A DNA stretch of 7,652 nt, from assembly GCA_016200675.1 (NCBI GenBank), contig JACQEH010000215.1, positions 1 through 7,652 of the forward strand. The letters run 5' to 3'. The stretch's first letter is position 1. Each line of letters begins with the position of its first letter. The position numbers were made by a program, and so were the translations under genes. This DNA is from Chloroflexota bacterium (GTDB taxonomy: Bacteria; Chloroflexota; Limnocylindria; Limnocylindrales; CSP1-4). This document shows positions 1 to 6,517 of the stretch, piece by piece. Below the pieces are notes generated by a model. It worked only from the letters and a program-made list of their open reading frames with translations. It did no database searches and was not told where the DNA came from.

Positions 1-624
1 CTGGATCGTGACGTCCAGGGCGGTCGTCGGCTCGTCGGCGATCAGGAGCTTCGGCTCGCAGGAGAGGGCCATCGCGATCATGACCCGCTGGCGCATGCCG
101 CCGGACATCTCGTGGGGATACTGCTTCACCCGGCGCTCGGGGCTCGGAATGCCGACCAGCTGGATGCTTTCGATCGCCCGGTCCCAGGCCTCCCTCTTGC
201 TGACCTTCTTGTGTGTCCGGACCTGCTCCGAGATCTGGTCCCCGACGGTGAAGACCGGGTTGAGGCTGGTCAGGGGCTCCTGGAAGATCATCGCGATGTC
301 GTTGCCCCGGATCCGGCGCATCTGGTCCATCGGCAGGGCCAGGATCTCGCGGCCGTCGAACCAGACCTCGCTGGCGGGGTCGATATGGGCCGGCGGAATG
401 TCCAGGAGGCGCATGATCGTCAGGGCGGTGACGCTCTTGCCCGATCCCGACTCGCCGACGATCCCGATCGTCTCCCCGCGCTTCAGCGAGAACGACACGC
501 CGTCCACGGCTGGAACGACCCCGTCGAGCACCTTGAACGTCGTCCGCAGGTTGCGGACGTCGAGGAGCACGTCGCGTGCCGGTGGGACGCCGTGGGTCAC
601 ACCGGCGTCGATCACCTCGGTCAT
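1..624 (-). CDS. Oligopeptide/dipeptide ABC transporter ATP-binding protein (OppD/DppD family), C-terminus cut off
   Basis: This is the ATPase that powers the adjacent importer, acting on the cytoplasmic face of the membrane. The first 208 residues are present and the reading frame runs off the window edge. Visible motifs are Walker A GESGSGKS (residues 57-64), the Q-loop Q115 in FQEPLTSLNP, the ABC signature MSGGMRQR (173-180), Walker B LLIADEP (193-199) and the D-loop TALD (201-204). The H-loop histidine and the C-terminal oligopeptide-type extension would lie outside. The QEPLTSLNP and MSGGMRQR wording is typical of the OppD/DppD side of the family. The ATG overlaps the stop of the upstream permease as ATGA, and a GAGGAG ribosome site sits at 631-636, 6 nt away, so translational coupling is likely. 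A second ATPase (OppF/DppF type) might follow outside the window; this cannot be seen. Substrate is not deducible from this subunit. Confidence 0.96.
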   Translation of the reverse strand, partial: MTEVIDAGVTHGVPPARDVLLDVRNLRTTFKVLDGVVPAVDGVSFSLKRGETIGIVGESGSGKSVTALTIMRLLDIPPAHIDPASEVWFDGREILALPMDQMRRIRGNDIAMIFQEPLTSLNPVFTVGDQISEQVRTHKKVSKREAWDRAIESIQLVGIPSPERRVKQYPHEMSGGMRQRVMIAMALSCEPKLLIADEPTTALDVTIQ

Positions 625-1586
625 GCGCGGCTCCTCGGATCGAAGGCGTCCCGAAGACCGTCACCGACGAAGTTGACGGCGAGGACGGTGAGGATGATGG
701 CAAAGCCGGGGAAGAACGGCCACCACCAATTGCCGACGAGGATGAAGGTCAGCGAGTTCGACAGGACATTCCCCCAGGTCGGCGTCGACGGGTTGATGCC
801 GAAGCCGAGGAAGCTCACGAACGCCTCGCTGATGATGTTGCCGCCGATGATCAGCGAGGCGGCCACGACGATCGGGCTGAGCGCGTTGGGCAGGATGTGG
901 CGGAAGATGATCCGCCGGTCTCGAACGCCGACGGCCCGCGCTGCTTCGATGAACTCCCGCTCGCGAATGGACAGGAACAGGCTCCTGACCAGCCGGGCCA
1001 CGCCCATCCAGCTGAACAGGCCGAAGACGATGATGATGGACCAGACGTTGTCACGGGCATCGCGGAAGAACTGGGCGACGACGAGGATCACGAACAGGAG
1101 TGGCAGGCTGAGCATGACGTCGACGATCCGCATCAGGAGGTTGTCGACGAACCCGCCGAGGTAGCCGGCAAGGGCCCCCACGATGGTCCCGATGCCGACC
1201 CCGATCGCCATGCTCGTCACACCGAGGAACAGCGACGTCCGGGCCCCGTTCACCACGAGCATCAGCACGTCTGCCTGGAGGCCGCCGGTCTCGCCGAAGG
1301 GATGGGCCAGGGACGGCGGGCGACCGGCGTAGACGATCTTGTCCGGCAGCGGCGGCACATTCTGGTAGGGCAGGAAGATCGGCCCGACGATGGCGGCAAG
1401 GGCGATCAGGAAGAGCAACCCGAGCCCGATGAGCGCAAGGCGATGCTGCTTGAACTTGCGCCAGGCGAGCTCGAACTGGCTCAGCGATCGGAGGTCGACC
1501 TCATAGTCGGCGCCAGATCCAGCCGGGGCACCGGTGCCTGACGACCCCGGACCGGCGGCAGCCGTGGAGAGCGACGATTGCGACAT
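621..1586 (-). CDS. ABC transporter permease, DppC/OppC type
   Basis: This is the second membrane subunit of the peptide-type importer, 321 residues, close to the usual family size of about 300. The N-terminus (about residues 1-28) is a Ser/Gly/Ala/Pro-rich tail, followed by the cytoplasmic segment FELAWRKFKQHRLALIGL, typical of OppC-type N-terminal domains, and a first membrane helix (about 51-73). More helices follow at about 115-143, 155-172, 182-196, 235-255 and 290-308. The cytoplasmic EAA loop that docks on the ATPase is clear: EAARAVGVRDRRIIFRHILP (214-233). The ATG is preceded only by a weak G-rich stretch. The gene starts 14 bp after the DppB-type permease stops and ends in an ATGA overlap with the ATPase, so all three are probably co-transcribed and coupled. 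The open frame continues upstream of this ATG, but the translation there is Arg/Pro-rich and overlaps the other permease, so it is not used. Confidence 0.95.
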   Translation of the reverse strand: MSQSSLSTAAAGPGSSGTGAPAGSGADYEVDLRSLSQFELAWRKFKQHRLALIGLGLLFLIALAAIVGPIFLPYQNVPPLPDKIVYAGRPPSLAHPFGETGGLQADVLMLVVNGARTSLFLGVTSMAIGVGIGTIVGALAGYLGGFVDNLLMRIVDVMLSLPLLFVILVVAQFFRDARDNVWSIIIVFGLFSWMGVARLVRSLFLSIREREFIEAARAVGVRDRRIIFRHILPNALSPIVVAASLIIGGNIISEAFVSFLGFGINPSTPTWGNVLSNSLTFILVGNWWWPFFPGFAIILTVLAVNFVGDGLRDAFDPRSRA

Positions 1587-1600
1587 GCGTGCCCGGCCCC

Positions 1601-2692
1601 CTAGTACTTGATGCGCGGGTCGACGACGGCGTAGAGCACGTCGGCGATCAGGTTCGCGAGCACGACCAGGAGGGCCGTGATCATGAGGATCCCCATGAGG
1701 ACCGTGTAGTCGAAGCTCTGGATGGTGGCGAGGGTCAGCTTCCCGATCCCGGGCCAGGAGAAGATCGTCTCGGTCACGAGCGCCCCGGAGAAGAGGAACG
1801 GGATCTCGAGGCCGATGTTCGTGACGACCGGCAGCAGCGCGTTGCGGAGCGCGTGCCGGAAGGTGACGACCCGGTTGGGGAGGCCCTTGGCGCGGGCCGT
1901 CCGCACGTAGTCCTGGCCGAGGGCCTCGAGCATGCTGGCCCGCACGAATCGCGAGTCCCCGGCAACGCTGACGGCGACCAGGGTGATGACCGGCAGGATG
2001 AGATGGCGGAGGAGATCGCCCATCGCAGCGAGCGGATTCGCCCCGAAGTACGTCCAGTAGTCGGCCGTGCCGAAAGCCGGCGACAGGCGCGCGTCGATCA
2101 TCCCGCTGACCGGCAACCAGCGAAGGGTCGAGCCGAACAGGACGATCAGCATCAGGCCCAGCCAGAAGGTGGGCATCGCGAAGCCGACATAGGAGAAGAC
2201 GGTCGCCGCCTGGTCGAACAACGAGTAGCGTTTGATGGCCGCCACCACGCCGAGGAAGATGGCCAGGAGGATCCAGATCACGAGGGCCGTGCCGGCCAGG
2301 ATCGCGGTCGGGAGGGCCGCTCGCGCAATCCGCGTCGCGACGTCCTCGCCCGAGTCGATCGAGAAGCCGAGGCTCAGGTGGGCCATGCCGTTGTCGCCGC
2401 CGCCGAGCGCGGCCGGCAGGAAGTTGGGCACCCCACTCTTTGTCAGCAGGGCGATGCCCGGCTGCTTCGGATCGCAGAACCCCATCCACCGGCAGTACTG
2501 CACCGGAATCGGCTGATCGAGCCCCCAGGCGGCGATGAACTTCGCCTTCTGGGCGGCCGTGATGCGGGGGTTGTTGGCGAACTTCTGCTCCGGTCCGCCG
2601 GGCGCTGCCAGCAGGATCGAGTAGATGACGATGCTGATGCCGATGATGACAGGGATCGCCTGCAGGAGGCGCCGCGCGACGTACTTCGCCAT
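1601..2692 (-). CDS. ABC transporter permease, DppB/OppB type, with enlarged first external loop
   Basis: This is the first membrane subunit of the importer, 363 residues. The N-terminal helix after MAKYVARRLLQ (about 10-30) is the standard DppB/OppB start. Core helices lie at about 128-153, 163-188, 230-246, 283-305 and 331-355. The cytoplasmic EAA loop is EALGQDYVRTARAKG (256-270), followed by RHALRNALLPVVT. The protein ends in DPRIKY, as family members usually do. Between PVQYCRW and LSLGFSID there is an extra stretch of about 35 residues (roughly 70-104). It carries C73, with C67 just before it, in the external loop, where typical relatives go directly to a short conserved segment. The start is well fixed: an in-frame TGA lies at 2696-2698, directly followed by TTG then ATG. 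ATG at 2692 is preferred over TTG at 2695. The ribosome site is weak. The binding-protein gene lies 139 bp upstream. Confidence 0.95.
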   Translation of the reverse strand: MAKYVARRLLQAIPVIIGISIVIYSILLAAPGGPEQKFANNPRITAAQKAKFIAAWGLDQPIPVQYCRWMGFCDPKQPGIALLTKSGVPNFLPAALGGGDNGMAHLSLGFSIDSGEDVATRIARAALPTAILAGTALVIWILLAIFLGVVAAIKRYSLFDQAATVFSYVGFAMPTFWLGLMLIVLFGSTLRWLPVSGMIDARLSPAFGTADYWTYFGANPLAAMGDLLRHLILPVITLVAVSVAGDSRFVRASMLEALGQDYVRTARAKGLPNRVVTFRHALRNALLPVVTNIGLEIPFLFSGALVTETIFSWPGIGKLTLATIQSFDYTVLMGILMITALLVVLANLIADVLYAVVDPRIKY

Positions 2693-2756
2693 CAATCAGT
2701 CACTGCCTATCGAGGAAGTGTTCGGGGACGTTGCCCGGCCGAGAGGCCCGGATGTG

Positions 2757-2793
2757 TCGCTCGGGGCACCCGCGACGCGGGCACCCCGAGCGA
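2757..2793 (-). promoter_or_regulatory. Strong stem-loop between binding-protein and permease genes
   Basis: As minus-strand RNA the two arms (2784-2793 and 2757-2766) form 10 Watson-Crick pairs. These are followed by two G-U wobble pairs (2782-2783 with 2767-2768) and five more G-C pairs (2777-2781 with 2769-2773), closed by a GUC triloop. That is a continuous 17-bp stem. On the plus strand the two wobble positions would be C-A mismatches, so the structure is complete only in the direction of the operon. No U run follows, so it is not a classical intrinsic terminator. By analogy with intergenic stem-loops in other binding-protein-dependent importer operons, it may stabilise the upstream binding-protein message against 3' exonucleases or partly stop transcription. 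Function is inference. Confidence 0.65.
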
Positions 2794-2810
2794 GGTTCAC
2801 CTACGGAGGA

Positions 2811-2827
2811 CTGACGAGTGTCGTCAG
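2811..2827 (-). promoter_or_regulatory. Perfect 7-bp inverted repeat just after the binding-protein stop codon
   Basis: CTGACGA and TCGTCAG flank a 3-nt loop. In the minus-strand transcript this hairpin begins 4 nt after the TAG stop of the binding-protein gene (2832-2834) and lies 17 nt before the larger stem-loop at 2757-2793. No U tract follows. With the second hairpin it forms a tandem 3' structure on the binding-protein message. It could help protect the 3' end, or be a protein-binding palindrome in DNA. Confidence 0.5.
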
Positions 2828-2831
2828 CCGC

Positions 2832-4673
2832 CTAGCCCTTGACGTACCAGTCGACGGCGTTCCAGGTGGGACCAGCCGACGTCGGGTTGGCGAAGAAGTT
2901 CCCGACGCGGGCGTTGAGCGCCTCGACCTCCTTGCGGAAGTAGAGGGGGATCTCGACGGTCTTCTGGACGTAGATCTGCTGGAACGTCGCCATCGCGCGG
3001 CGCACCGCGACGAAGTCGACGGTGTTCTTGACGGCGTCGAGGGCCTTGTCGAGGTCGGGATCGGAGACCTGGGCGTCGTTGCTGCCGTTCGGCTCGAACT
3101 GGCTGCTGTGGTACGACGTGTAGTTGCCGATCGGGTCGACCGAGACGCTGAAGGCATGCTCGGCAACGTCGAAGTTGCTGTGCGACAGGGCGCACGGGGT
3201 ATCGATCTTGGCCTTGTTGAAGGTGCTGAAGATGTCCGTTGCGGACACGTTGTTCGGGATGGCCTCGATACCGACGGCCTTGAGCTGCTGGGCGATGAGC
3301 TTGAGGGTGTCGATCCGCGCCTGGCGGGTCGTGCTGCACAGCTCGATCTTGGCCCGGAGCCCGTTCTTCACGCGAATGCCGTCGGCTCCAGCCGTCCAGC
3401 CCGCGGCGTCGAGGATCTGGCCGGCCTTGGCCGGGTCGAACGTGGCCGGGGGCTGATCGACGAAGTAGTAGGCGTCCGGTGCGACGTTCGTATTCGCGAT
3501 GGCCTCGAGGCCGCCGAGGATACGGGTGTTGATGGCGTTCTTGTCGACCGCGTAGGTCAGGGCCTGGCGGAACGCCGGGTCACTGGCCGGGCAGCCCTTG
3601 CCGCGATCCTGGACGGCAGGGTTGCGCGAGCAGCCGCCGACGCCGGAGGTCGCATCCGCCTTGCTGCCGTCCGCCCAGTTCGGGCGAAGGAACTCGTACG
3701 TGAGCGACGGGATGGCGCTGATCGAGGTGTCGGCAACGCCCTGGGCCTTGAGGGCCGGGATGTCCGACGACAGGAGGTCGGTGATCAAATCGACTTCACC
3801 GTTGACGAAGCCGGTGATCATCGCGGCTGGGTCGCCGTACCACTTGAAGATGAGCTTGTCGAGGTGGGCCGGCGCGTTGGACTTGAAGCCCTTGTAGTTC
3901 GAGTTCTTGACGAGGGTCACGGACTGGCCCGTGACGACGGATCCGAACTTGAAGGCACCCGAGACGGGGACGTTCGGCATGTCTGCCGGGGCGAAGCCCT
4001 TGCCCTTGACCTGGTCGGCCATCGGGATGCCCGACAGGTAGCTCTTCGGCAGGACGGTGCCGAGCGAGACGTAGCCTTCGTAGATCGACTTGAAGTGATA
4101 GACGATCGTGGTGGGGGTCGGGCAATCGACGGCCGTGATCTGGTCGTAGCCGGTCGTCCCACCGGCAAGGCCGGTGTTGTCCTTGTCCATGACCCAGCTC
4201 CACGTGAACTTGAAGTCGTCACACGTGAGGGGCTTGCCATCGGACCACAGGAGGCCGTCCTTGAGGGTCCAGGTGACGGTCATCGCGTCGCCGTTGGTTC
4301 CCGGGACGACAACCCCGCCGTTTGCCGTGGTCGGGATGTCCTTGGCGAGGTCAGGCGCGAACTTGTAGTCGTAGGTGCCAACCGTGAGGCCGGCCCAGGC
4401 GGCCGACGCGACGTTGGCCTCGGTCACCTGGCCGAGGTACAGCGGCTGGAAGTTGGTGGCTTCCTGCCAGTCGCCGATGAGCAGCTGGCCGCCGTCCTTG
4501 CCGGCATCGGGTGCGTACTTCGTGTTCGTCAGGTCGACCTTCTCGGGGGTCGGCGTCGGCGCCGGCGTGATCGCGGGGGTCGCCACGGCCGTCGGGCTGG
4601 GGCTCGCCGCCGCGCCGCAAGCGGCGAACAGGATCGCCGACACTCCGAGCAGCGCCAAGATCGGTTTGCGCAT
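2832..4673 (-). CDS. ABC transporter substrate-binding lipoprotein, family 5 (peptide/nickel type)
   Basis: This is the extracytoplasmic receptor of the importer, 613 residues. It begins MRKPILALLGVSAILFAAC, a lipoprotein signal peptide with a basic start, a hydrophobic core and the lipobox FAAC (lipidated C19). An Ala/Pro/Ser/Thr-rich linker follows (about 20-44). The mature part has family-5 (SBP_bac_5) features: LKDGLLWSDGKPLTCDDFKF (138-156), DPAFRQALTYAVDKNAI (365-381) and a C-terminal EIPLYFRKEVEALN region (574-587). Six cysteines besides C19 fall into neighbouring pairs: C151/C184, C348/C361 and C446/C494. I infer disulfides. The start is chosen because GGAGGAG (4679-4685) lies 5 nt upstream and the signal peptide begins exactly here; the frame stays open to 4832 but that part is not protein-like. 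A promoter lies about 140-165 bp upstream. The ligand cannot be read from sequence: peptides are most likely, but nickel, glycosides or opines are possible in this family. Confidence 0.96.
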   Translation of the reverse strand: MRKPILALLGVSAILFAACGAAASPSPTAVATPAITPAPTPTPEKVDLTNTKYAPDAGKDGGQLLIGDWQEATNFQPLYLGQVTEANVASAAWAGLTVGTYDYKFAPDLAKDIPTTANGGVVVPGTNGDAMTVTWTLKDGLLWSDGKPLTCDDFKFTWSWVMDKDNTGLAGGTTGYDQITAVDCPTPTTIVYHFKSIYEGYVSLGTVLPKSYLSGIPMADQVKGKGFAPADMPNVPVSGAFKFGSVVTGQSVTLVKNSNYKGFKSNAPAHLDKLIFKWYGDPAAMITGFVNGEVDLITDLLSSDIPALKAQGVADTSISAIPSLTYEFLRPNWADGSKADATSGVGGCSRNPAVQDRGKGCPASDPAFRQALTYAVDKNAINTRILGGLEAIANTNVAPDAYYFVDQPPATFDPAKAGQILDAAGWTAGADGIRVKNGLRAKIELCSTTRQARIDTLKLIAQQLKAVGIEAIPNNVSATDIFSTFNKAKIDTPCALSHSNFDVAEHAFSVSVDPIGNYTSYHSSQFEPNGSNDAQVSDPDLDKALDAVKNTVDFVAVRRAMATFQQIYVQKTVEIPLYFRKEVEALNARVGNFFANPTSAGPTWNAVDWYVKG

Positions 4674-4678
4674 CAATG

Positions 4679-4685
4679 CTCCTCC
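4679..4685 (-). promoter_or_regulatory. Strong ribosome binding site of the binding-protein gene
   Basis: GGAGGAG on the minus strand lies 5 nt before the ATG at 4673 and within an AT-richer patch (AATTTGGAGGAG). It decides the start among several in-frame upstream ATGs. A small hairpin (GGCGAT and ATCGCC arms, 4691-4707) sits 5 nt upstream of it and leaves the site exposed. Confidence 0.8.
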
Positions 4686-4811
4686 AAATTGGCGATCTCG
4701 CATCGCCTCACGGCCCCCGTCGCTCGCCATGGACGGGAAGCTCCCGAGAGGTCGAGTCGGCGGGGACTGCCACAGGGGCGCGGGTGAGCCGCGTCTCCTT
4801 ACGCTGCCGGT

Positions 4812-4840
4812 ACTATGGGCAGGCGTCCACACGGTGTCAA
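4812..4840 (-). promoter_or_regulatory. Sigma70-like promoter of the ABC importer operon
   Basis: On the minus strand a perfect TTGACA (4835-4840) is followed after exactly 17 bp by CATAGT (4812-4817), which matches TATAAT at four of six positions. Transcription would begin near 4805, giving a leader of roughly 130 nt before the binding-protein ATG. The -10 element lies inside a small dyad, CTGCC-N9-GGCAG (4804-4808 and 4818-4822), which could be an operator, though it is short. The leader (4674-4805) holds two candidate hairpins: CCCGTC/GACGGG around 4716-4737 and GGCGAT/ATCGCC at 4691-4707. I do not recognise a known riboswitch in it. Confidence 0.55.
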
Positions 4841-4873
4841 ATCGCGCGAGCCACCTGCCGATCGACGTTGACA

Positions 4874-4888
4874 GGGCGCGATGCGCCC
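4874..4888 (-). terminator. Possible terminator hairpin after gcvH (no U tract)
   Basis: GGGCGC and GCGCCC form a six-pair all-GC stem with a 3-nt loop. It lies about 80-100 bp past the gcvH stop and just upstream of the importer promoter. A second six-pair stem, GACCAG/CTGGTC with a 6-nt loop, lies nearer the gene at 4933-4950. Neither is followed by a run of U, so intrinsic termination is only possible, not shown. Apart from these two hairpins I see nothing in 4841-4970. Confidence 0.3.
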
Positions 4889-4970
4889 GGTCTGCGGCGC
4901 CACTGCGGCCGCGTTCGACCAGTTGAGCGGCGGACCAGCGGGCCCTGGTCGGTCCCGTCGTCCGGGCAGA

Positions 4971-5351
4971 TCATGCCTTCGCTGTCAGCTGCTCGTAGGC
5001 GGCAGCATCGAGCAGTCCGTCGATCTCGGCGGCCTGGCTGACCCGGATCCGGATCATCCAGCCCGCCCCGAACGGATCGTGATTCACCAGCTCCGGCGCG
5101 CCCGCGAGGGCAGGGTTGGCCTCGACGACCTCGCCGCCGATCGGGGCGAAGAGGTCGCTGACCGCCTTGACCGATTCGACGACCCCGAAGGTGGCGTGCT
5201 GGGCGAGCGACCGGCCGGCAGCCGGCAACTCCACGAAGACCACGTCGCCCAGCTGCTCCGCGGCGAAGGCGGTCACCCCGACCGTGGCGACGTCGCCGTC
5301 GAGCCGGACCCATTCGTGATCCTTGGTGTAGCGGAGCTCCGGCGGGACCAT
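4971..5351 (-). CDS. gcvH: Glycine cleavage system H protein (lipoyl carrier)
   Basis: This is the small soluble cytoplasmic carrier of the glycine cleavage complex. Its lipoyl arm receives the aminomethyl group from the P-protein, hands it to the T-protein and is reoxidised by the L-protein. At 126 residues it is the usual length. The start YTKDHEWVR (8-16) and the lipoylation motif VVESVKAVSDL (57-67, lipoyl lysine K62) are diagnostic, as are GDVVFVELP (35-43), PIGGEVVEAN and NHDPFGAGWMIRI. The start is fixed by AGGAGGA at 5361-5367, 9 nt upstream of the ATG. The gene lies 50 bp downstream of gcvT in the same direction. gcvP does not follow; the next gene is an ABC binding protein with its own promoter. 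No glycine riboswitch is visible in the 50-bp gap. Confidence 0.98.
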   Translation of the reverse strand: MVPPELRYTKDHEWVRLDGDVATVGVTAFAAEQLGDVVFVELPAAGRSLAQHATFGVVESVKAVSDLFAPIGGEVVEANPALAGAPELVNHDPFGAGWMIRIRVSQAAEIDGLLDAAAYEQLTAKA

Positions 5352-5360
5352 CGTGGGGCG

Positions 5361-5367
5361 TCCTCCT
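5361..5367 (-). promoter_or_regulatory. Ribosome binding site of gcvH
   Basis: AGGAGGA on the minus strand, 9 nt before the ATG at 5351, inside the 50-bp gap between gcvT and gcvH. It supports gcvH being translated independently of gcvT rather than by coupling. Confidence 0.75.
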
Positions 5368-5401
5368 CGTGGCGGATCGGATCGCGGTGACTGGCGGCCC
5401 G

Positions 5402-6517
5402 TCAGCGGGGCCGGCGATAGAACGGCAGGGGGACGACCTTGGCCGCGACCGGCTGGTCGCGGATCTCGACGTCGAGGATCGTACCCGGTTCGCTGTCGTC
5501 CGGATGGACGTAGGCCATGGCGATGGGATGGCCCAGCGTCGGCGATTGCGTGCCCGACGTCACGACGCCCGCGGGTCGCCCGCCTCGGGCGACGGCATAC
5601 CCATGCCGGCCGATGCCCCGGCCCGTGATCTCCAGGCCGATGAGGCGGCGCGAAGGACCACGCTCGGTCGCCCGGACCAGCGCCTCGCGGCCGACGAACC
5701 CGCCCGGCTTGTCGAGCTTCACGACGCGTCCCAGGCCGGCGTCGAAGGGGGACGTCGTGCGATCCAGCTCGTTGCCGTAGAGGGGCATCCCGGCCTCGAG
5801 GCGCAGGGTGTCCCGTGCTCCCAGGCCGCAGGGCAGGAGGCCGGCCTCGTGTCCGGCCGCCTCGAGCGCGGACCACACATCGGGTCCGCGGTCCCAGTCG
5901 ACGAAGACCTCGAAGCCGTCCTCCCCGGTATACCCGGTACGGGCGACGAGGGCGGGCACCCCGGCCACCTGGCCCTCGGCGATGGCGTAGTAGCGAAGGC
6001 CGTTGAGGTCGACGTCCGTCAGGGGCGCCAGTATGCCGGCCGCGGCCGGGCCCTGGATCGCCACGAGCGAGGTCGCCATGGATCGATCGTCGAGCACGGC
6101 ATTCAGGCCGGCGAGGCGATCCGCGAGCTCGTCCGAGACGACCGCGGCGTTGCCGGCGTTGGCCACCACGAGGTATCGGTCGGGGGCGAGCCGGTAGATG
6201 ATCAGGTCGTCGATGATGCCGCCGTCCGGGGCGCAGATCATCGAGTAGTGGGCCCGGCCGATGGCGAGGGTCCGCGGGTCGCTGACGACGGCCGCGGCGA
6301 GAGCGTCGCCAGCCGCCGGTCCGTCGACGAAGAGCTCGCCCATGTGGGACAGCTCGAAGAGGCCCGCCCGCTCCCGCACGGCGCGGTGCTCCTCGAGGAT
6401 TCCGCTGTACTGGACGGGCATGAGCCAGCCGCCGAACTCGATCAGCCTGGCTCCCAGCGCCCGGTGCCGGGCGACCAGCGCCGTCTCGTGGAGGGGCGGC
6501 GTGACGGGCACGCTCAC
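5402..6517 (-). CDS. gcvT: Glycine cleavage system T protein (aminomethyltransferase)
   Basis: It transfers the methylene group from the aminomethyl-lipoyl arm of GcvH to tetrahydrofolate, releasing ammonia, in the cytoplasm. The 371-residue length is typical. Family segments are in order: FGGWLMPVQY (28-37), LFELSHMGEL (53-62), the DGGIIDDLIIYR folate/active-site region (98-109, containing the conserved Asp pair D103/D104), YLVVANAGN (115-123), RTGYTGEDGFEVF (193-205), GARDTLRLEAGMPLYGNEL (233-251), and the C-terminal barrel with SGTQSPTLG (321-329) and PFYRR. Initiation is at a GTG that overlaps the Nudix stop as GTGA, with GGAG (6526-6529) 8 nt upstream, so translation is probably coupled to the Nudix gene. 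A second in-frame GTG two codons later is possible but less well placed. A role in another folate-dependent YgfZ-like function is unlikely because gcvH is adjacent. Confidence 0.98.
   Translation of the reverse strand: MSVPVTPPLHETALVARHRALGARLIEFGGWLMPVQYSGILEEHRAVRERAGLFELSHMGELFVDGPAAGDALAAAVVSDPRTLAIGRAHYSMICAPDGGIIDDLIIYRLAPDRYLVVANAGNAAVVSDELADRLAGLNAVLDDRSMATSLVAIQGPAAAGILAPLTDVDLNGLRYYAIAEGQVAGVPALVARTGYTGEDGFEVFVDWDRGPDVWSALEAAGHEAGLLPCGLGARDTLRLEAGMPLYGNELDRTTSPFDAGLGRVVKLDKPGGFVGREALVRATERGPSRRLIGLEITGRGIGRHGYAVARGGRPAGVVTSGTQSPTLGHPIAMAYVHPDDSEPGTILDVEIRDQPVAAKVVPLPFYRRPR

Noticed and set aside
1587..2489. N-terminal extension of about 300 residues on the DppC-type permease
   Set aside because: The frame is open but Arg/Pro-rich, and it overlaps the whole of the DppB-type permease. 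The family start and length fit the ATG at 1586.
112..2842. Several long plus-strand frames over the permease and ATPase genes
   Set aside because: All are antisense to well-supported transporter genes, and their translations are low-complexity and charged with no recognisable motif.
2625..4787. A 720-codon open frame on the plus strand, opposite the binding-protein gene
   Set aside because: It is rich in Val, Arg, Gly and Asp with no domain, and runs antisense to a clear lipoprotein. Its openness follows from GC-rich codon use on the other strand.
4679..4832. An earlier in-frame ATG for the binding-protein gene
   Set aside because: It would bury the signal peptide and lipobox inside the protein, and the strong GGAGGAG serves the ATG at 4673.
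4868..4896. Plus-strand TTGACA at 4868-4873 as a promoter
   Set aside because: At 17 bp spacing the -10 position reads TCTGCG, and no plus-strand gene lies downstream.
4905..4912. GCGGCCGC palindrome after gcvH
   Set aside because: An 8-bp palindrome of G and C only is expected by chance in DNA of this composition; no repeat or partner site was seen.
5352..5401. Glycine riboswitch near the gcv genes
   Set aside because: The gap between gcvT and gcvH is only 50 bp and contains mainly a ribosome site. Upstream of gcvT is coding DNA. No aptamer-like sequence was seen.
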